Part shown: positions 26,801 through 38,500 of the stretch, in pieces
Numbering within the stretch: the first letter of the stretch is position 1
Layout: each line of letters starts with the position of its first letter
Origin: Methylococcales bacterium
GTDB lineage: Bacteria; Pseudomonadota; Gammaproteobacteria; Methylococcales; Methylomonadaceae
Assembly (NCBI GenBank): GCA_026398895.1
Contig: JAPLRZ010000031.1
Span: 1-56,175 of the forward strand
Direction: 5' to 3'
Length of the DNA: 56,175 nt
Made by a program: the position numbers and the translations under genes
The notes under the pieces: model-generated
Databases searched by the model: none
Told to the model about the DNA's origin: nothing
What the model saw: the letters and a program-made list of their open reading frames with translations, nothing else

Positions 26801-27133
26801 ATGGCATTTCAATCTGGTAATTACCACAACCCGCAAGCTAACGTTACTTTTCACATTGCTTTTGCAGACGATGCAGATGGTGGCATCAAAGAAGGCACTA
26901 TTAAGAATTCTGATGGAAGCGTACACAGGCTCACGACAGGAAATTTCGGTTATGTGGACAATGCTAATCCTATAAAAGGGTATGCTGTAGTGACGGTACT
27001 CGGTATGCATGATTTCCAATCTATAACATTTTCTTGTGATGATATGCCTAGCAGTACTACATTACATGGGTATGGGGCGCGAGTATCCGCTAGTGGAGTA
27101 CAAGATTTGAGTGGTATTTATACTAGAGTCTAA
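26801..27133 (+). CDS. Hypothetical 110-residue protein
   Basis: A short protein (MAFQSGNYHNPQANVTFHI...) that I do not recognise. It is probably all-beta, with alternating hydrophobic and polar residues, several Gly and Asp turns, one Cys, and no signal peptide. A purine-rich stretch (TTAGGAAAAAAA) precedes the ATG. It stands alone between groEL and a repeat-rich spacer, with repeats on both sides, which hints at acquisition or a relict. It may still be expressed. Confidence 0.5.
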   Translation: MAFQSGNYHNPQANVTFHIAFADDADGGIKEGTIKNSDGSVHRLTTGNFGYVDNANPIKGYAVVTVLGMHDFQSITFSCDDMPSSTTLHGYGARVSASGVQDLSGIYTRV

Positions 27134-27173
27134 TTCACAGCTCAAGCGAGTAGCATCGTAGATACCGCGGTAC

Positions 27174-27282
27174 GTTGGGGTGAGCTTGCGAACCCCAACT
27201 TACTACTCACACACTCGTAGCCTTGTAGTCATGTAGGTCGGAATAAGCCTTATTGAGCGGGAGTGACACAGGCGTTTCCGAC
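27174..27282. repeat. Two adjacent palindromic repeats
   Basis: A perfect 8-base hairpin GTTGGGGT/ACCCCAAC (27174-27199) is followed by GTCGGAATAAGCCT (27237-27250) with the inverse AGGCGTTTCCGAC (27270-27282, imperfect). They fill the gap between two orphan genes. Confidence 0.6.
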
Positions 27283-27289
27283 AAACTTA

Positions 27290-27706
27290 TTAAATAAATA
27301 ATAAAAAAATCAGTCCTGCTGCGGCACTTAATAATTTAGCTTTATTCGCAATAGATTCTTGCCAATAAATCAAAATAGACTCTATTTCGTTAGCAAAAAA
27401 CATAGAAAGATTTTCTTTCTGGCGACGACAAAAATCAGGTAGTCCCCTCCATAATCGATAAAACCCATAAAAAATACCCGCTATTATAATGTAAAACACA
27501 ACGACTTGTGTCGTGTGTAGCGAGGTATCAAATAAAAGTTCAATCATGAAATCTAGTGAGGTTTCAGTCCATTCAAACAAGACATGAAAGGACTCCAGTA
27601 GTAAATGAAATACCTCTATAGGCGCGGCAAAAAAGATGGTGATAACCGTCCAAAATGATACCCGCAGTATCTGCTGTTTATTAGGGAAATTCAAACGACA
27701 CTCCAA
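27290..27706 (-). CDS. Hypothetical small membrane protein
   Basis: It is 138 residues with three likely membrane segments (about 14-36, 66-84 and 120-138), joined by amphipathic helices rich in E, W and F. I do not recognise the family. It starts 42 bases after the end of the purL gene on the same strand, so it may be co-transcribed with purL. Function unknown. Confidence 0.5.
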   Translation of the reverse strand: MECRLNFPNKQQILRVSFWTVITIFFAAPIEVFHLLLESFHVLFEWTETSLDFMIELLFDTSLHTTQVVVFYIIIAGIFYGFYRLWRGLPDFCRRQKENLSMFFANEIESILIYWQESIANKAKLLSAAAGLIFLLFI

Positions 27707-27747
27707 ACAAAGCTAAAAACTTAAAAGGCATTGCCTTTTACCAACAT

Positions 27748-30700
27748 CTATTGTGTCCATACTCGCGCATTTCTAAATAGACGCATCCATACGCCATATT
27801 CACGCCAATCATCAGGATACCATGAATTCTGCACGGTTCTAAAACAACGTTCGGGGTGTGGCATCATAATAGTAAAACGCCCATCGTTGCTGGTTAAGCC
27901 TGTAATACCTAGCGGCGATCCATTCGGATTAGCAGGAAAATCGGTGGTCAATGCACCGTAATTGTCAACATAACATAATGCCACTGCCCCTGCATCAAAC
28001 GCGGCTTGCGGATTACCTGCAAATACTGCACGTCCTTCGCCATGCGCAATACTCACAGGCATTCTTGAACCTTCCATACCTGCAAATAAAATAGACGGCG
28101 ATTTTTGTACTTCAACCATTGCAACTCTAGCTTCAAACTGTTCAGACGTATTGCGCATAAAACGCGGCCAATGCTCAGCACCTGTGATGATGTCTTTTAA
28201 ACCTGACATCATTTGACAACCATTACACACGCCTAAACCAAAGGTATCAGTGCGTTGAAAAAAGGCGGAAAACTCATCGCGGGCGCGAGCATTAAATAAA
28301 ATGGATTTTGCCCAGCCACCACCTGCGCCTAATACATCGCCATAAGAGAAACCGCCGCACGCTGCCAAGCCTGTGAAGTCTGCTAAGCTAACACGCCCGT
28401 GAATAATATCACTAATATGCACGTCAACACTGGTAAAACCCGCACGGTCAAACGCAGCTGCCATTTCGACATGACCATTCACGCCTTGCTCACGCAAAAT
28501 GGCGATTTTTGGTCGCGTTAAAACAATAAACGGCGCAGCAACATCGTTATGCACATCAAAGCTGAGTTTGGTATGTAAGCCGATGTCGTTATCATCGGTG
28601 AGTCGGTCAAACTGTTGTTTAGCACAGTCAGGATTATCGCGTAATGCCTGCATTCGGTAGCTGACTTCTGACCAGATAGTTTGCAGTTGGGCGCGGCTGG
28701 CGGAATAAATTAGTTCACCTGCGTGATGAATATTAATCCGTTGTTCAGGAATAACGCGCCCAATAACATAAATACAATCGACTAAGCCCCAGTGTTTTAA
28801 CAGTTTAACCACATCATCGGCATCACTATCACGGACTTGGATGACCGCCCCCAGTTCTTCATTAAACAAGGCGGCTAAGGCATCTGCGCCTAACACATCG
28901 ATAGTTAAATTCGCACCCACTCTACCTGCAAATAGCATCTCCGCAACGGTGACTAATAAACCACCATCAGAACGGTCATGATAACTGAGTAATTTACCTT
29001 GGTTGTTCAGGGTTTGAATGGCTTCAAAGAAGGCTTTTAATAATTCGGCGTGGTCTAAATCAGGGCAGTGTTCGCCGAGTTGTGAATACACTTGCGCTAA
29101 TACTGAACCACCTAAACGATTTTTACCCGCGCCTAAGTCAATTAAAATCAACGCGCTGTTATTCACCGCCTGCATTTGTGGGGTGAGAGTTTTGCTGATA
29201 TCCAACACAGGTGCAAACGCGGTAATAATTAACGATAACGGTGAAGTCATGGTTTTATTACCCGCTTCATCCTGCCAGCGGGTTTGCATGGATAAAGAAT
29301 CTTTGCCGACGGGAATAGCGATACCTAGGGCAGGGCAGAGTTCCATACCCACGGTTTTGACGGTATCAAATAATGCGGCATCTTCACCTTCTGCACCTGC
29401 TGCTGCCATCCAGTTGGCAGACAGTTTGATTTTTTTCAACGAATCAATACGAGCTGCGGCAATATTGGTAATGGCTTCGGCGATTGCCATGCGTCCAGAT
29501 GCGGGGGCATTGATTACCGCAATCGGCGTGCGTTCACCCAATGCCATTGCTTCACCTGTCAGTGCGTGAAAACCTGAGGCAGTGACAGCAACATCGGCAA
29601 CAGGCACTTGCCACGGGCCAACGAGTTGGTCACGCGCCACTAAACCTGTCACGGAACGGTCGCCGATATGAATCAGAAAACTTTTATCGGCTACCGCAGG
29701 AAATGACAGTACCCGTTGCACGGCATCAGCCAAGGTAACGCCGCTAAAATCCAGCGCGGCAGTGGTGGCTTGGCTATGAGTAACGTTGCGGTGCATTTTG
29801 GGCGGTTTGCCAAATAACACTGACATCGGAATATCGACAGGTTTGTCACCTAATAACGAGTCGTTGAGCGTTAAATGTTCTTCATCAGTGGCTTCACCAA
29901 TCACCGCAAACAAGCAGTGTTCACGCTCACAAAACTCAGTAAATAACGGCAATGACGTAGGTTTAATGGCAACCACATAACGCTCTTGCGCTTCATTACA
30001 CCAGATTTGCATCGGTGACATACCGATGTCGTCATTGTTGACTTTGCGTAATTCAAACCGCCCGCCCTTATTGCAGTCGTGAATAATTTCAGGCACGGCA
30101 TTGGATAAACCACCCGCGCCGATGTCATGAATAGAAATAATCGGCGTGTCGTGACCTAGCGAATTACAGTGATTAATCACTTCTTGGCAACGACGCTGCA
30201 TTTCAGGATTTTCGCGTTGTACGGAAGCAAAATCCAGCGATTCAGAACTTGCGCCTGAGGCTTGTGAAGAAGCCGCACCACCACCTAAACCAATTAACAT
30301 AGCAGGACCGCCTAAGATAATAATCAAAGAACCCGCAGGAATTTTTTGTTTTTCCACCAGCATCGGGCGAATATTACCCATACCGCCCGCTAACATAATC
30401 GGTTTATGGTAGCCGCGAAACGCGTTATCGGTGCCTAATACGGGTTGTTCAAAACTGCGAAAATAACCCGCTAAATTGGGGCGACCAAATTCGTTATTAA
30501 ACGCCGCGCCACCTAAAGGCCCTGCCAACATAATGTCTAAAGCGGAAGCAATACGCTCAGGTTTACCGTTATCTTGTTCCCACGGTTGCGTGAAGTTGGG
30601 GATTTTTAAATGTGAAACTGAAAAACCTGTTAAACCTGCTTTGGTTGATGAGCCGCGTCCTGTCGCGCCTTCATCACGAATTTCACCGCCTGAACCTGTT

Positions 30701-31623
30701 GCCGCACCTGAAAATGGTGAAATAGCCGTTGGGTGATTATGGGTTTCGACTTTCATTAATAAATGCGCGTATTCTTCCGTGTAGCGGTATTCGCCCGTCA
30801 TGGCGTTGCGAATAAACACTTTGGCTCGTGAGCCTTCGATGACAGATGAGTTATCGCTATACGCAGATAAAATATCAGCAGGGCTTTGTTTTGCCGTGTT
30901 GCGTATCATGCCAAACAGGGTGTGCGCTTGTTCTATGCCATCAATCGTCCAATTCGCATTAAATATTTTATGGCGGCAATGTTCAGAATTAGCTTGCGCA
31001 AACATCATCAATTCCACATCGGACGGGTTTCTGCCTAAGGCTTGAAAACTTTCGACCAAATAAGTGATTTCATCGTCTGATAACGCCATGCCCAGTTCAG
31101 CATTGGCTTTAATGAGTGCGTCTTGTCCTTGCTCGATAATAGCAACGGTTTGTAAAGGCGCGGGGTGATGTTCGGCAAATAAATCTAGCTGGCTAGCATC
31201 GTAGATAGCAGTTTGCGTCATGCGGTCATGCAGTAATACGGCTAGCTGGTGTTTACTGTCTTCTGACAAGCAATTACTGGTGGTTAACGTGTATTCAATA
31301 CCGCGTTCCAGTCGTTTAACACTAGACAAGCCGCAACGTTGCGCAATTTCAGTGGCTTTACTTGACCACGGTGAAATCGTGCCTGAACGTGGTACGACTA
31401 ACAGCGATTCACCTTGTGATTCAGTGTCGATACTGTCGCCACCGTAAGCGAGTAACTGCTTAAGTATAACCAATGAATTGTCGTCTAAATCGCGTTCAGT
31501 CCCGACAAAGTGCATAAAGCGTGCAGTCACAGAGGTGATAGAGGGTTCTATCGCTTGCAGAGAAACTAATAGATTGTTGACGCGAAAGTCAGAAAGGGCA
31601 GAGCTACCAGAGATTTTTAGCAT
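27748..31623 (-). CDS. purL: Phosphoribosylformylglycinamidine synthase PurL
   Basis: It converts FGAR, glutamine and ATP to FGAM in purine synthesis. The single-chain form of about 1291 residues has an N-terminal domain, two ATP-binding synthetase halves and a C-terminal glutaminase with nucleophile cysteine in [13 protein letters not shown] and catalytic E/H in [10 protein letters not shown] start it at the ATG before [18 protein letters not shown], which aligns with known PurL starts; an upstream in-frame ATG would add 18 residues. In E. coli the dapA-bamC pair is followed by purC; here purL takes that place. Confidence 0.96.
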   Translation of the reverse strand: MLKISGSSALSDFRVNNLLVSLQAIEPSITSVTARFMHFVGTERDLDDNSLVILKQLLAYGGDSIDTESQGESLLVVPRSGTISPWSSKATEIAQRCGLSSVKRLERGIEYTLTTSNCLSEDSKHQLAVLLHDRMTQTAIYDASQLDLFAEHHPAPLQTVAIIEQGQDALIKANAELGMALSDDEITYLVESFQALGRNPSDVELMMFAQANSEHCRHKIFNANWTIDGIEQAHTLFGMIRNTAKQSPADILSAYSDNSSVIEGSRAKVFIRNAMTGEYRYTEEYAHLLMKVETHNHPTAISPFSGAATGSGGEIRDEGATGRGSSTKAGLTGFSVSHLKIPNFTQPWEQDNGKPERIASALDIMLAGPLGGAAFNNEFGRPNLAGYFRSFEQPVLGTDNAFRGYHKPIMLAGGMGNIRPMLVEKQKIPAGSLIIILGGPAMLIGLGGGAASSQASGASSESLDFASVQRENPEMQRRCQEVINHCNSLGHDTPIISIHDIGAGGLSNAVPEIIHDCNKGGRFELRKVNNDDIGMSPMQIWCNEAQERYVVAIKPTSLPLFTEFCEREHCLFAVIGEATDEEHLTLNDSLLGDKPVDIPMSVLFGKPPKMHRNVTHSQATTAALDFSGVTLADAVQRVLSFPAVADKSFLIHIGDRSVTGLVARDQLVGPWQVPVADVAVTASGFHALTGEAMALGERTPIAVINAPASGRMAIAEAITNIAAARIDSLKKIKLSANWMAAAGAEGEDAALFDTVKTVGMELCPALGIAIPVGKDSLSMQTRWQDEAGNKTMTSPLSLIITAFAPVLDISKTLTPQMQAVNNSALILIDLGAGKNRLGGSVLAQVYSQLGEHCPDLDHAELLKAFFEAIQTLNNQGKLLSYHDRSDGGLLVTVAEMLFAGRVGANLTIDVLGADALAALFNEELGAVIQVRDSDADDVVKLLKHWGLVDCIYVIGRVIPEQRINIHHAGELIYSASRAQLQTIWSEVSYRMQALRDNPDCAKQQFDRLTDDNDIGLHTKLSFDVHNDVAAPFIVLTRPKIAILREQGVNGHVEMAAAFDRAGFTSVDVHISDIIHGRVSLADFTGLAACGGFSYGDVLGAGGGWAKSILFNARARDEFSAFFQRTDTFGLGVCNGCQMMSGLKDIITGAEHWPRFMRNTSEQFEARVAMVEVQKSPSILFAGMEGSRMPVSIAHGEGRAVFAGNPQAAFDAGAVALCYVDNYGALTTDFPANPNGSPLGITGLTSNDGRFTIMMPHPERCFRTVQNSWYPDDWREYGVWMRLFRNARVWTQ

Positions 31624-31725
31624 GATGAATAAGGCAATGTATGTAGATTGGGCTATGTGTAAAGCAAAAACCAACAAGAACTGGTTGTTATAATTGGGCT
31701 TTCTTGCGTCAGCCCACGCTAAGGA

Positions 31726-32448
31726 TTATTTACCCGCTAAATTCGCTTTAATACTTTGTTGTAGAGTTTTCAGTAATTTTAAACCGCCTTCATCAGTGGT
31801 TGGTTTTTGTTCTTCATTTAAAACCACTACATCGGTCTGTTGATTGTTTTCAACTAACTTAAGAAAATATGATTTTTCATTGCCTTGAAAGCCATGCAGC
31901 ATGAAGTTTACTTCATCCATATAAGTACCATCTTCTGCGGCTTTTTCATCGGGATCATATTGAACAGTGAAAACTTTGTCAGCTTGATTACGTTCGTTCA
32001 CTTCAATGGATTTTCTGCTTAAGGCTTTGCTAACAACTCGCCACGCAGTAAGAAATGGCGTGTTAATGCGTAAGTAGTTGATATGATTACTCGATTCTTG
32101 CAGTTCAGCAGTAATCGATTTTGGATCTATAGTGGCGGGTAGCTCATCGCTTGCCGATTCAGTGGGAGCGGTATTGTCAGCGGGTTTAGTCTCAGTTTCG
32201 GAAGGCTTAGTTGCAGTCTCAGTTGTATTAGTCGTAGCCTCAGTACGTTGAGGTTTTGCTGAGATGGCGACTGAGCTTAAATTAGTTCCTTTTGCTAGAT
32301 CAGCGGGTACGGTCAGCTTAGGAATTTCCGTGGTGAACTGATAGTCTTTTTCCTTGTCGGGGAATGCTTCTTTAATAGTGCTACAGGCTGATAAAACACT
32401 CAACACAGCGGTGGCATAAATAAAGCGAGTTAATAGTTTATTTTTCAT
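31726..32448 (-). CDS. bamC: Outer membrane assembly lipoprotein BamC
   Basis: It is 240 residues with lipobox LSAC (cysteine 22). After a long disordered Thr/Glu-rich stretch (about 70-115), a helix-grip domain covers the C-terminal half. BamC is the accessory lipoprotein of the BAM complex that inserts beta-barrels into the outer membrane. It is shorter than E. coli BamC (344) and appears to lack one of the two helix-grip domains. The gene overlaps dapA by 4 bases, which matches the classic dapA-bamC pair. Confidence 0.88.
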   Translation of the reverse strand: MKNKLLTRFIYATAVLSVLSACSTIKEAFPDKEKDYQFTTEIPKLTVPADLAKGTNLSSVAISAKPQRTEATTNTTETATKPSETETKPADNTAPTESASDELPATIDPKSITAELQESSNHINYLRINTPFLTAWRVVSKALSRKSIEVNERNQADKVFTVQYDPDEKAAEDGTYMDEVNFMLHGFQGNEKSYFLKLVENNQQTDVVVLNEEQKPTTDEGGLKLLKTLQQSIKANLAGK

Positions 32449-33323
32449 TGAATAACTTCTGCTAGTCGCATGGCAACACGCACCACATCAAAACACTCTT
32501 CGGTCAACCACGTTAAGGGCAAACGAATACCTTTGTCCATCAAACCCATTTCAACCATTGCCCATTTCACAGGAATGGGGTTGGATTGAATAAATAGAGC
32601 TTCATGTAAACCTGTTAATTTGTTATCAATTGCCAAAGCGGTTTCGCTATCACCCGCGATTGCCGCCATCAACATATCATGAACTAAGCGTGGCGCGACA
32701 TTACCCGTCACCGTAATAGAACCATGACCGCCTAATAAACAAAACTCGCGGCTAGAAGCATCATCGCCTGTGTAAATCGCAAAATCGCTATCGACTAAAT
32801 CACGAATTTTTTTAACCCGCGATAAATCACCCGTGGCTTCTTTAATACCAATAATATTAGGGAGATGCGATAAGCGTCCAACGGTTTCAGGCAACATATC
32901 ACACACAGTACGACCTGGAACATTGTATAAAATTTGCGGAATATCCACTGCTTCTGCAATGGCTTTATGATGTAAATACAAACCTTCTTGAGTGGGTTTA
33001 TTGTAATAAGGCGTAACGATTAAACAGGCATCTGCACCCGCTTGTTTGGCTTTTTGGGTAAGATTAATCGCTTCGGTGGTAGAATTTGCCCCCGTGCCAG
33101 CAATGACGGGTATTTTTCCGTCAACATAGTCAACCACTGCTTTAATAACTGTGCAATGCTCACCCTCGTCCAAGGTGGCAGATTCGCCCGTTGTTCCCAC
33201 AGCAACCAGTGCATCCGTGCCTTGTTCAATATGAAAAGCAACTAAGGTTTTAAGCCGTTTAAAATCGATTGCCCCGCTTGCATCCATTGGTGTTACTAAC
33301 GCTACGATACTACCTTGAATCAT
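32445..33323 (-). CDS. dapA: 4-hydroxy-tetrahydrodipicolinate synthase DapA
   Basis: It is 292 residues, the standard length. It condenses pyruvate with aspartate-semialdehyde in lysine and meso-diaminopimelate synthesis, the supply for peptidoglycan. The TIM barrel shows GTTGESATL (near 43), the catalytic Tyr in LYNVPGRTV and the Schiff-base lysine in IGIKEATGDL. Divergent from the helicase gene, with a 206-base shared upstream region. Confidence 0.96.
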   Translation of the reverse strand: MIQGSIVALVTPMDASGAIDFKRLKTLVAFHIEQGTDALVAVGTTGESATLDEGEHCTVIKAVVDYVDGKIPVIAGTGANSTTEAINLTQKAKQAGADACLIVTPYYNKPTQEGLYLHHKAIAEAVDIPQILYNVPGRTVCDMLPETVGRLSHLPNIIGIKEATGDLSRVKKIRDLVDSDFAIYTGDDASSREFCLLGGHGSITVTGNVAPRLVHDMLMAAIAGDSETALAIDNKLTGLHEALFIQSNPIPVKWAMVEMGLMDKGIRLPLTWLTEECFDVVRVAMRLAEVIQ

Positions 33324-33461
33324 GAAATCTCTCGATCAAAATTAATACATTTACAAAACGATGGGCATTATAACAAGCAAATGCTTAAAAAAGGTACAAG
33401 CGGTATCAAACTTACTCAGACTACATCACCGCTAAATTAGTAAAATAGCCGTGTAATGCGC

Positions 33462-33467
33462 TATAAT
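33462..33467 (+). promoter_or_regulatory. -10 candidate for the DEAD-box helicase gene
   Basis: A consensus TATAAT lies 62 bases upstream of the ATG. No good -35 is visible at the right distance. The long 5' leader (about 55 bases) is compatible with the structured leaders often seen on cold-shock helicase mRNAs, but I see no strong hairpin. Confidence 0.45.
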
Positions 33468-33529
33468 CCCATCATAAAGACGTTTCCCCGCGCTTTCGCG
33501 CCTCTCCAAGACTCCATACAGGTACATAC

Positions 33530-35329
33530 ATGTCCAACGATGTTTCACCATTACCCTCTTTCCGTGATTTAGCACTGATTGAACCTCTGCTAAAAGCACT
33601 CGATGATGTCGGTTACGAAACACCTTCACCCATTCAAGCCCAAGTTATTCCTTTCATGCTCCAAGGCAAAGACGTTTTGGGACAAGCACAAACAGGTACA
33701 GGAAAAACTGCCGCTTTTGCACTGCCGATTTTATCGCGCATTGATTTAAAGCAAAAAGACCCACAAGTGTTGGTATTAGCCCCGACTCGTGAACTTGCCA
33801 TTCAAGTTGCCGAAGCCTTTCAACGTTATGCAGCCCATTTAAAAGGCTTTCACGTCCTGCCGATTTACGGCGGACAAGATTACAGTACCCAATTACGCCA
33901 ACTAAAACGTGGCGCACACGTTGTCGTTGGTACACCCGGCCGCGTCATGGATCACATGAGAAAAGGCACACTTAATCTTAAATCACTCAGTGTTTTAGTA
34001 TTAGATGAAGCCGATGAAATGCTACGCATGGGTTTTATTGATGACGTAGAATGGATATTAGATCAACTTCCAGAACAACGCCAAATTGCCTTATTTTCGG
34101 CAACCATGCCGTCAGTGATACGCAAAATTGCGCAACAATATCTGCACGAACCCGAACAAATCACCATTAAAGTGACCACAGCGTCTGCGGAAAATATTCG
34201 CCAACGCTTTTGGGTAGTCAGTGGCGTACACAAACTTGACGCATTGACCCGCATACTCGAAGCGGAAACCTTTGACGGTATGATTATTTTCGTCAGAACC
34301 AAAACCGCCACCGTTGAATTGGCTGAAAAATTAGAAGCACGCGGTTATTCAGCGTCTGCGATTAATGGCGATATGTCGCAAGCCTTACGCGAACGCAGTA
34401 TTGCCCATCTAAAAAGTGGCAAGCTGGATATTCTGATTGCCACTGATGTTGCGGCGCGTGGTTTAGACGTAGATCGCGTTACCCACGTTGTCAACTACGA
34501 CATTCCCTACGATACCGAATCTTACGTTCATCGTATTGGTCGTACAGGTCGCGCAGGTCGTACAGGTGATGCGATTTTGTTTATTGCGCCTAGAGAAAGA
34601 AAACTGCTAGGTAATATCGAAAAAGCCACCAAACAAAAAATCGAAGAAATGGGCTTGCCTTCTACCGAAGTCATTAACAACAAACGTATTTCCCGTTTCA
34701 AACAAAATATTACCGACACCTTAGCCGCAGAAGAACTGAGCTTTTTTAGTCAGCTAATTGAACAGTATCAACAAGAACACAATGTCAGTGCCTTAGAAAT
34801 AGCCTCTGCCTTAGCCAAATTAGTCCAAGGTGAAGTGCCTTTACTGATGCAGCCGCCGAAAAAAGTCAAAGAAACTCGTGAAGAAAGTCCACGTCGCGAC
34901 CGTGATGACCGACCCTCACGCGACAGAGGTGAAAGAAGTGATAGAGGCGACAGCAGAGGCGCAGACAGAGAACGTAAACCCAGACGTAGCTTTGGTAGCG
35001 ACATAGAAATGGAAACTTTCCGTATCGAAGTCGGACACGCACATGGCGTAAAACCAGGTAATATTGTCGGTGCAATTGCCAATGAAACAGGCATTGATGG
35101 CGACCATATCGCTAGAATCAAAATTTCTGACGACTACAGCACCGTTGAATTACCCGCTGGTATGCCTAAAGAACTGTTACAAGAACTGAAAAAAATTCGC
35201 GTCGCAGGTCAGTTGCTGAACATCTCCAAAATGGACGGTAGCAAAATAGAGTCGGGTGAGAAAACCCCAGACAAAAGTAAAAAACGCATGAGTTCAACCT
35301 CCAGACGCGCTAAACCAAAAGACGAATAA
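33530..35329 (+). CDS. deaD: DEAD-box RNA helicase, DeaD/CsdA type
   Basis: It is 599 residues. Motifs in order: Q motif (SPIQAQ), Walker A AQTGTGKT (48-55), PTRELA, TPGR, DEAD (about 156), SAT, and in the second RecA domain ATDVAARGLD and HRIGRTGRAGR. After the core come a basic R/D-rich region (about 445-490) and a DbpA-type RNA-binding domain (ETFRIEVGHAHGVKPGNIVG). This domain set matches DeaD, which remodels rRNA and mRNA in ribosome assembly, especially in the cold. Confidence 0.93.
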   Translation: MSNDVSPLPSFRDLALIEPLLKALDDVGYETPSPIQAQVIPFMLQGKDVLGQAQTGTGKTAAFALPILSRIDLKQKDPQVLVLAPTRELAIQVAEAFQRYAAHLKGFHVLPIYGGQDYSTQLRQLKRGAHVVVGTPGRVMDHMRKGTLNLKSLSVLVLDEADEMLRMGFIDDVEWILDQLPEQRQIALFSATMPSVIRKIAQQYLHEPEQITIKVTTASAENIRQRFWVVSGVHKLDALTRILEAETFDGMIIFVRTKTATVELAEKLEARGYSASAINGDMSQALRERSIAHLKSGKLDILIATDVAARGLDVDRVTHVVNYDIPYDTESYVHRIGRTGRAGRTGDAILFIAPRERKLLGNIEKATKQKIEEMGLPSTEVINNKRISRFKQNITDTLAAEELSFFSQLIEQYQQEHNVSALEIASALAKLVQGEVPLLMQPPKKVKETREESPRRDRDDRPSRDRGERSDRGDSRGADRERKPRRSFGSDIEMETFRIEVGHAHGVKPGNIVGAIANETGIDGDHIARIKISDDYSTVELPAGMPKELLQELKKIRVAGQLLNISKMDGSKIESGEKTPDKSKKRMSSTSRRAKPKDE

Positions 35330-35339
35330 ACCATTCACG

Positions 35340-35495
35340 ATGGAGTCCAAACTCATGAGTTTGGACTCCGATATTTACTCCTCATTTTTCGACTCGTTCC
35401 CACGCGCTGCGTGGGAACGAGAAAATACAAACCAAGGTTTGAACTCCTGCCCGTGTTTTTTCGGGAGTTCAAAACTTGGTTTGTGTTTCACACAT
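35340..35495. repeat. Three tandem palindromes between convergent genes
   Basis: First, GGAGTCCAAACTCATGAGTTTGGACTCC (35342-35369) is a one-hairpin version of the GGAGT/ACTCC family. Second, CGTTCCCACGCGCTGCGTGGGAACG (35395-35419). Third, ACCAAGGTTTGAACTCC (35431-35447) with the inverse GGGAGTTCAAAACTTGGT around a C/G-rich loop. No U-run follows, though together they could block read-through from the helicase gene into the restriction enzyme gene. Confidence 0.7.
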
Positions 35496-35515
35496 AACGC
35501 TAAGTGCGTGACCTG

Positions 35516-38500
35516 TTATTGCGCTTCAATCAAACTAATTTCTTCATCGCTTAGGTTAAACAAGGCGAACACCGCTGTGTTTAACTCCTTTTCTAACAAC
35601 GTCAGTTGTGCTGTCAATTGTTCACGTTCAGTTTTTGCGTCTTCGAGAAAGGCCTGCCACGCGCCGCGTTCTTTTAAGGGAATGTCGATTTTATAGGATT
35701 TTTTTAATTCATCCTGCACGGCTTTAAAATCTAACAGCCACCAGCGTTCTAGTTTTTGCGTTAATTTCACCACGCCCAAATCAGGAAAACGGCGGCGGAT
35801 GTTGGTTTCTAGCGTGTAGCGTTGTTCGGTTAGGGTTTGGCATTGTTCGGCGAGCTTGCTGATGTGGTTTTTTTGTTCTGGCGTTGCGAGTGGAATCGGT
35901 AAAGTTTCGATATATTGAGCGCGTAATTCGTAATAACCGCCTCTTACAAAAGTACAAAGCCCAACAATTAAATTCCACAGCAATTTTGAATTTAAAAGCC
36001 CAATCAAAAATGGGTCGGCAGAAGAAATAATATAACTTTTGTCGTTTGAATAATGGGATACTGAATTTAGATGAAACAACGGATGTGAAGAAAAATGTGC
36101 ATATTGAATTTTTGGCTTTTCAAATTCTTCGTAATACGCGCAAGCTCGCAATTCCCACCAAAAATCGCCTTTATCACCGCGCTTGCGTGCTTGCGTTTCA
36201 TAGCTACTTAAATGTTTAGCGATGCTGGGGTAATGGTTTTGCAAAAACGCCCACGCCTCTGCCTCCAAGTTAAGCCGTTCATGCTTCGACCGTTCGACAA
36301 GCTCACGGCTCAGCACGAACGGCTTAATATTAATGGCTTCGGATTTTTCCGTTCGCCCTGAGCTTGTCGAAGGGTGGACGGAAAAATCCTTTTCTTTGGT
36401 ATAGCCCATTTTTTCCTGCGTCCAACCTTTGGGCATTAATATCAACCACAAATCACGCGGCGCGGCGTGCCATTTTTTTAAATCTTTGCCTTCTAAAAAC
36501 GGTTTTAACAATTCGGCAGACTTTGGGTCTTGTTGTATCAGTTTATTTTTAGTGGCGCGGTCAATCACAAAGGCTTCATTCAATCCTGTTTTGATGCCGT
36601 AAAGAGGCGAACCATAAATTTCTTTGAGCATTGGATAATCCAGCGTGAGTTTATCGCGCAATTGTGCAAGCCGCGCATCTTCCAACTGCCAACTGTCAGC
36701 CCGCAATTGTGCGTGAGCCATTACGCCATGTTGTGCGGCAAAGGTTTCGCTTAACTTTTTTGGCAATTCATTTTTTAACACCAGCGTATGAATTTCGCTG
36801 TCATCTTTCGGCAAGGCATTTTGAAAAATCAAAATCGCGGGATAAGTCGTCACGCCTTCAAAAACCTGCAAATCACCAAAATCAACGACTTTTTTCAGCG
36901 TTGCGTGGGTTTGTAAATAACGCCGCAACGGTTCGCCTGAGCCTGTTTTAAAAAACGTTGCCGAGCTGATAAAGCCCAGCATTCCATTGGGTTTGAGCAG
37001 TTTTAAACCCAACTCAAAAAAGTAGGCGTATAAATCTGCCACGCCGTGATAAACATCATAATTTTTTTGCAAATAGGGCTTTAAGTCACCCAATAATTCT
37101 TGGCGCACATAAGGCGGATTACCCAGCACGACATCAAAACCACCCGACTGCATGATTTTAGCAAACTGGTTTTGCCAACAAAAACCGCCCTCCGCTACAG
37201 GCGCGGCAAAACCAAGGCTGTTGCCGACTTGCAAATGCTGGTCAATGGTGGCGAGTTTTTTGCCACGTTCAGCGGTTTTTAACCATAACGATAATTTGGT
37301 GATTTCAATCGATTCAGGATTCACATCCACGCCGCTGAGATTGCGATTTAAAATTTCTTTGTTTAAATCGAATACCCCCGCTTGCCCTGTGATGTCGGCG
37401 ATTTTGTCATTAATGCGTTGATATTCGGCGTGTAACACATCAAACGCGGCAACCAAAAATGCACCTGAACCACAAGCAGGATCAACGATTTTGATGGTTT
37501 TTAAAGTCGCTTGCCACGCATCCCAAAATTTTAATTCAGTTTGTTTGCCTTTGTTCCATGAAATACTACCATCGTCTTTGACTGTGCCGAATTCGCTTAA
37601 ACACGCGCTGAGCCGCTGCTGTAAATGCTCGCCTAAGGTGTGTTCGACGATGAACGCGGTGATGTGGTCGGGGGTATAAACCACGCCGTGTTGTTTGCGT
37701 TTGCCTGTGACCGAGGTGGTTTTAACGGTTTTTTGTAAACTGTTGCCGCGTTGAATTTGTGCGGTGATGTCTTCTAAATCGGCAATCGATTGTTCAAAAA
37801 TATGCCCTAACACGGTGACGGAAATTTCAGAATTAAAATCGTATTTCGCCAATTCTAAAAAGCCGTTGCACAGTTCATCGGCTACATTGAGTTTGTCGAA
37901 TAATTTATCAGGCGCGAATAAGCCACCGTTATAAGCAGGGGCTTTTAAATAGTTGCTACCTTTGTTGATGGCGTTAAACAAGCCTTTGAAGTTGTGATAC
38001 ACGGACGTTGGATTGTAAATATCAACGTGTTTATAGGCTTGTTCAATGCTGTGATGCGGAATCAATCCTCTATCTTCGGAAAAGGCGATAAACAAAATGC
38101 GGTCGAGTAATTTTTGCGCGGGGGCGATAAGTTCCAGCGGTTTTATGTCAGGATTGTCTTCAATTAAGCGGGTGATGACGGTTTCACGCACCGCTTTGTA
38201 ATCGGCATAAAAACGCGCAGTAATGTCTTTGGTGGCTTGATGACTTTGTTCTAGTAGGTCTTTGGTGTTGCCTGTTAGGAGGTTGTCGGCGTGTAGACAC
38301 AAGATAAACCGTGTGTACTCCTCAGGATTGGTGAGTTTGGCTAATTCAAATTGCTCATAAATTAACGAGGTTTCACCGATAGCATACAAGCGCAGTTCGA
38401 CATAATTGGACACTAAAATCCACTGGCAACCTTTGGCATCCCGCGCATAATCCCACGCTTGCTGTACAGGGGTTTTAAATCGCCCGCTCATAATGGCATC

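Noticed and set aside
31695..31718. GGGCT/AGCCC hairpin between bamC and purL as a terminator
   Set aside because: Short stem, long loop and no U-run; the genes are probably co-transcribed.
35340..35696. 118-codon frame after the helicase gene
   Set aside because: It reads through three palindromes and then antisense into the restriction enzyme gene.
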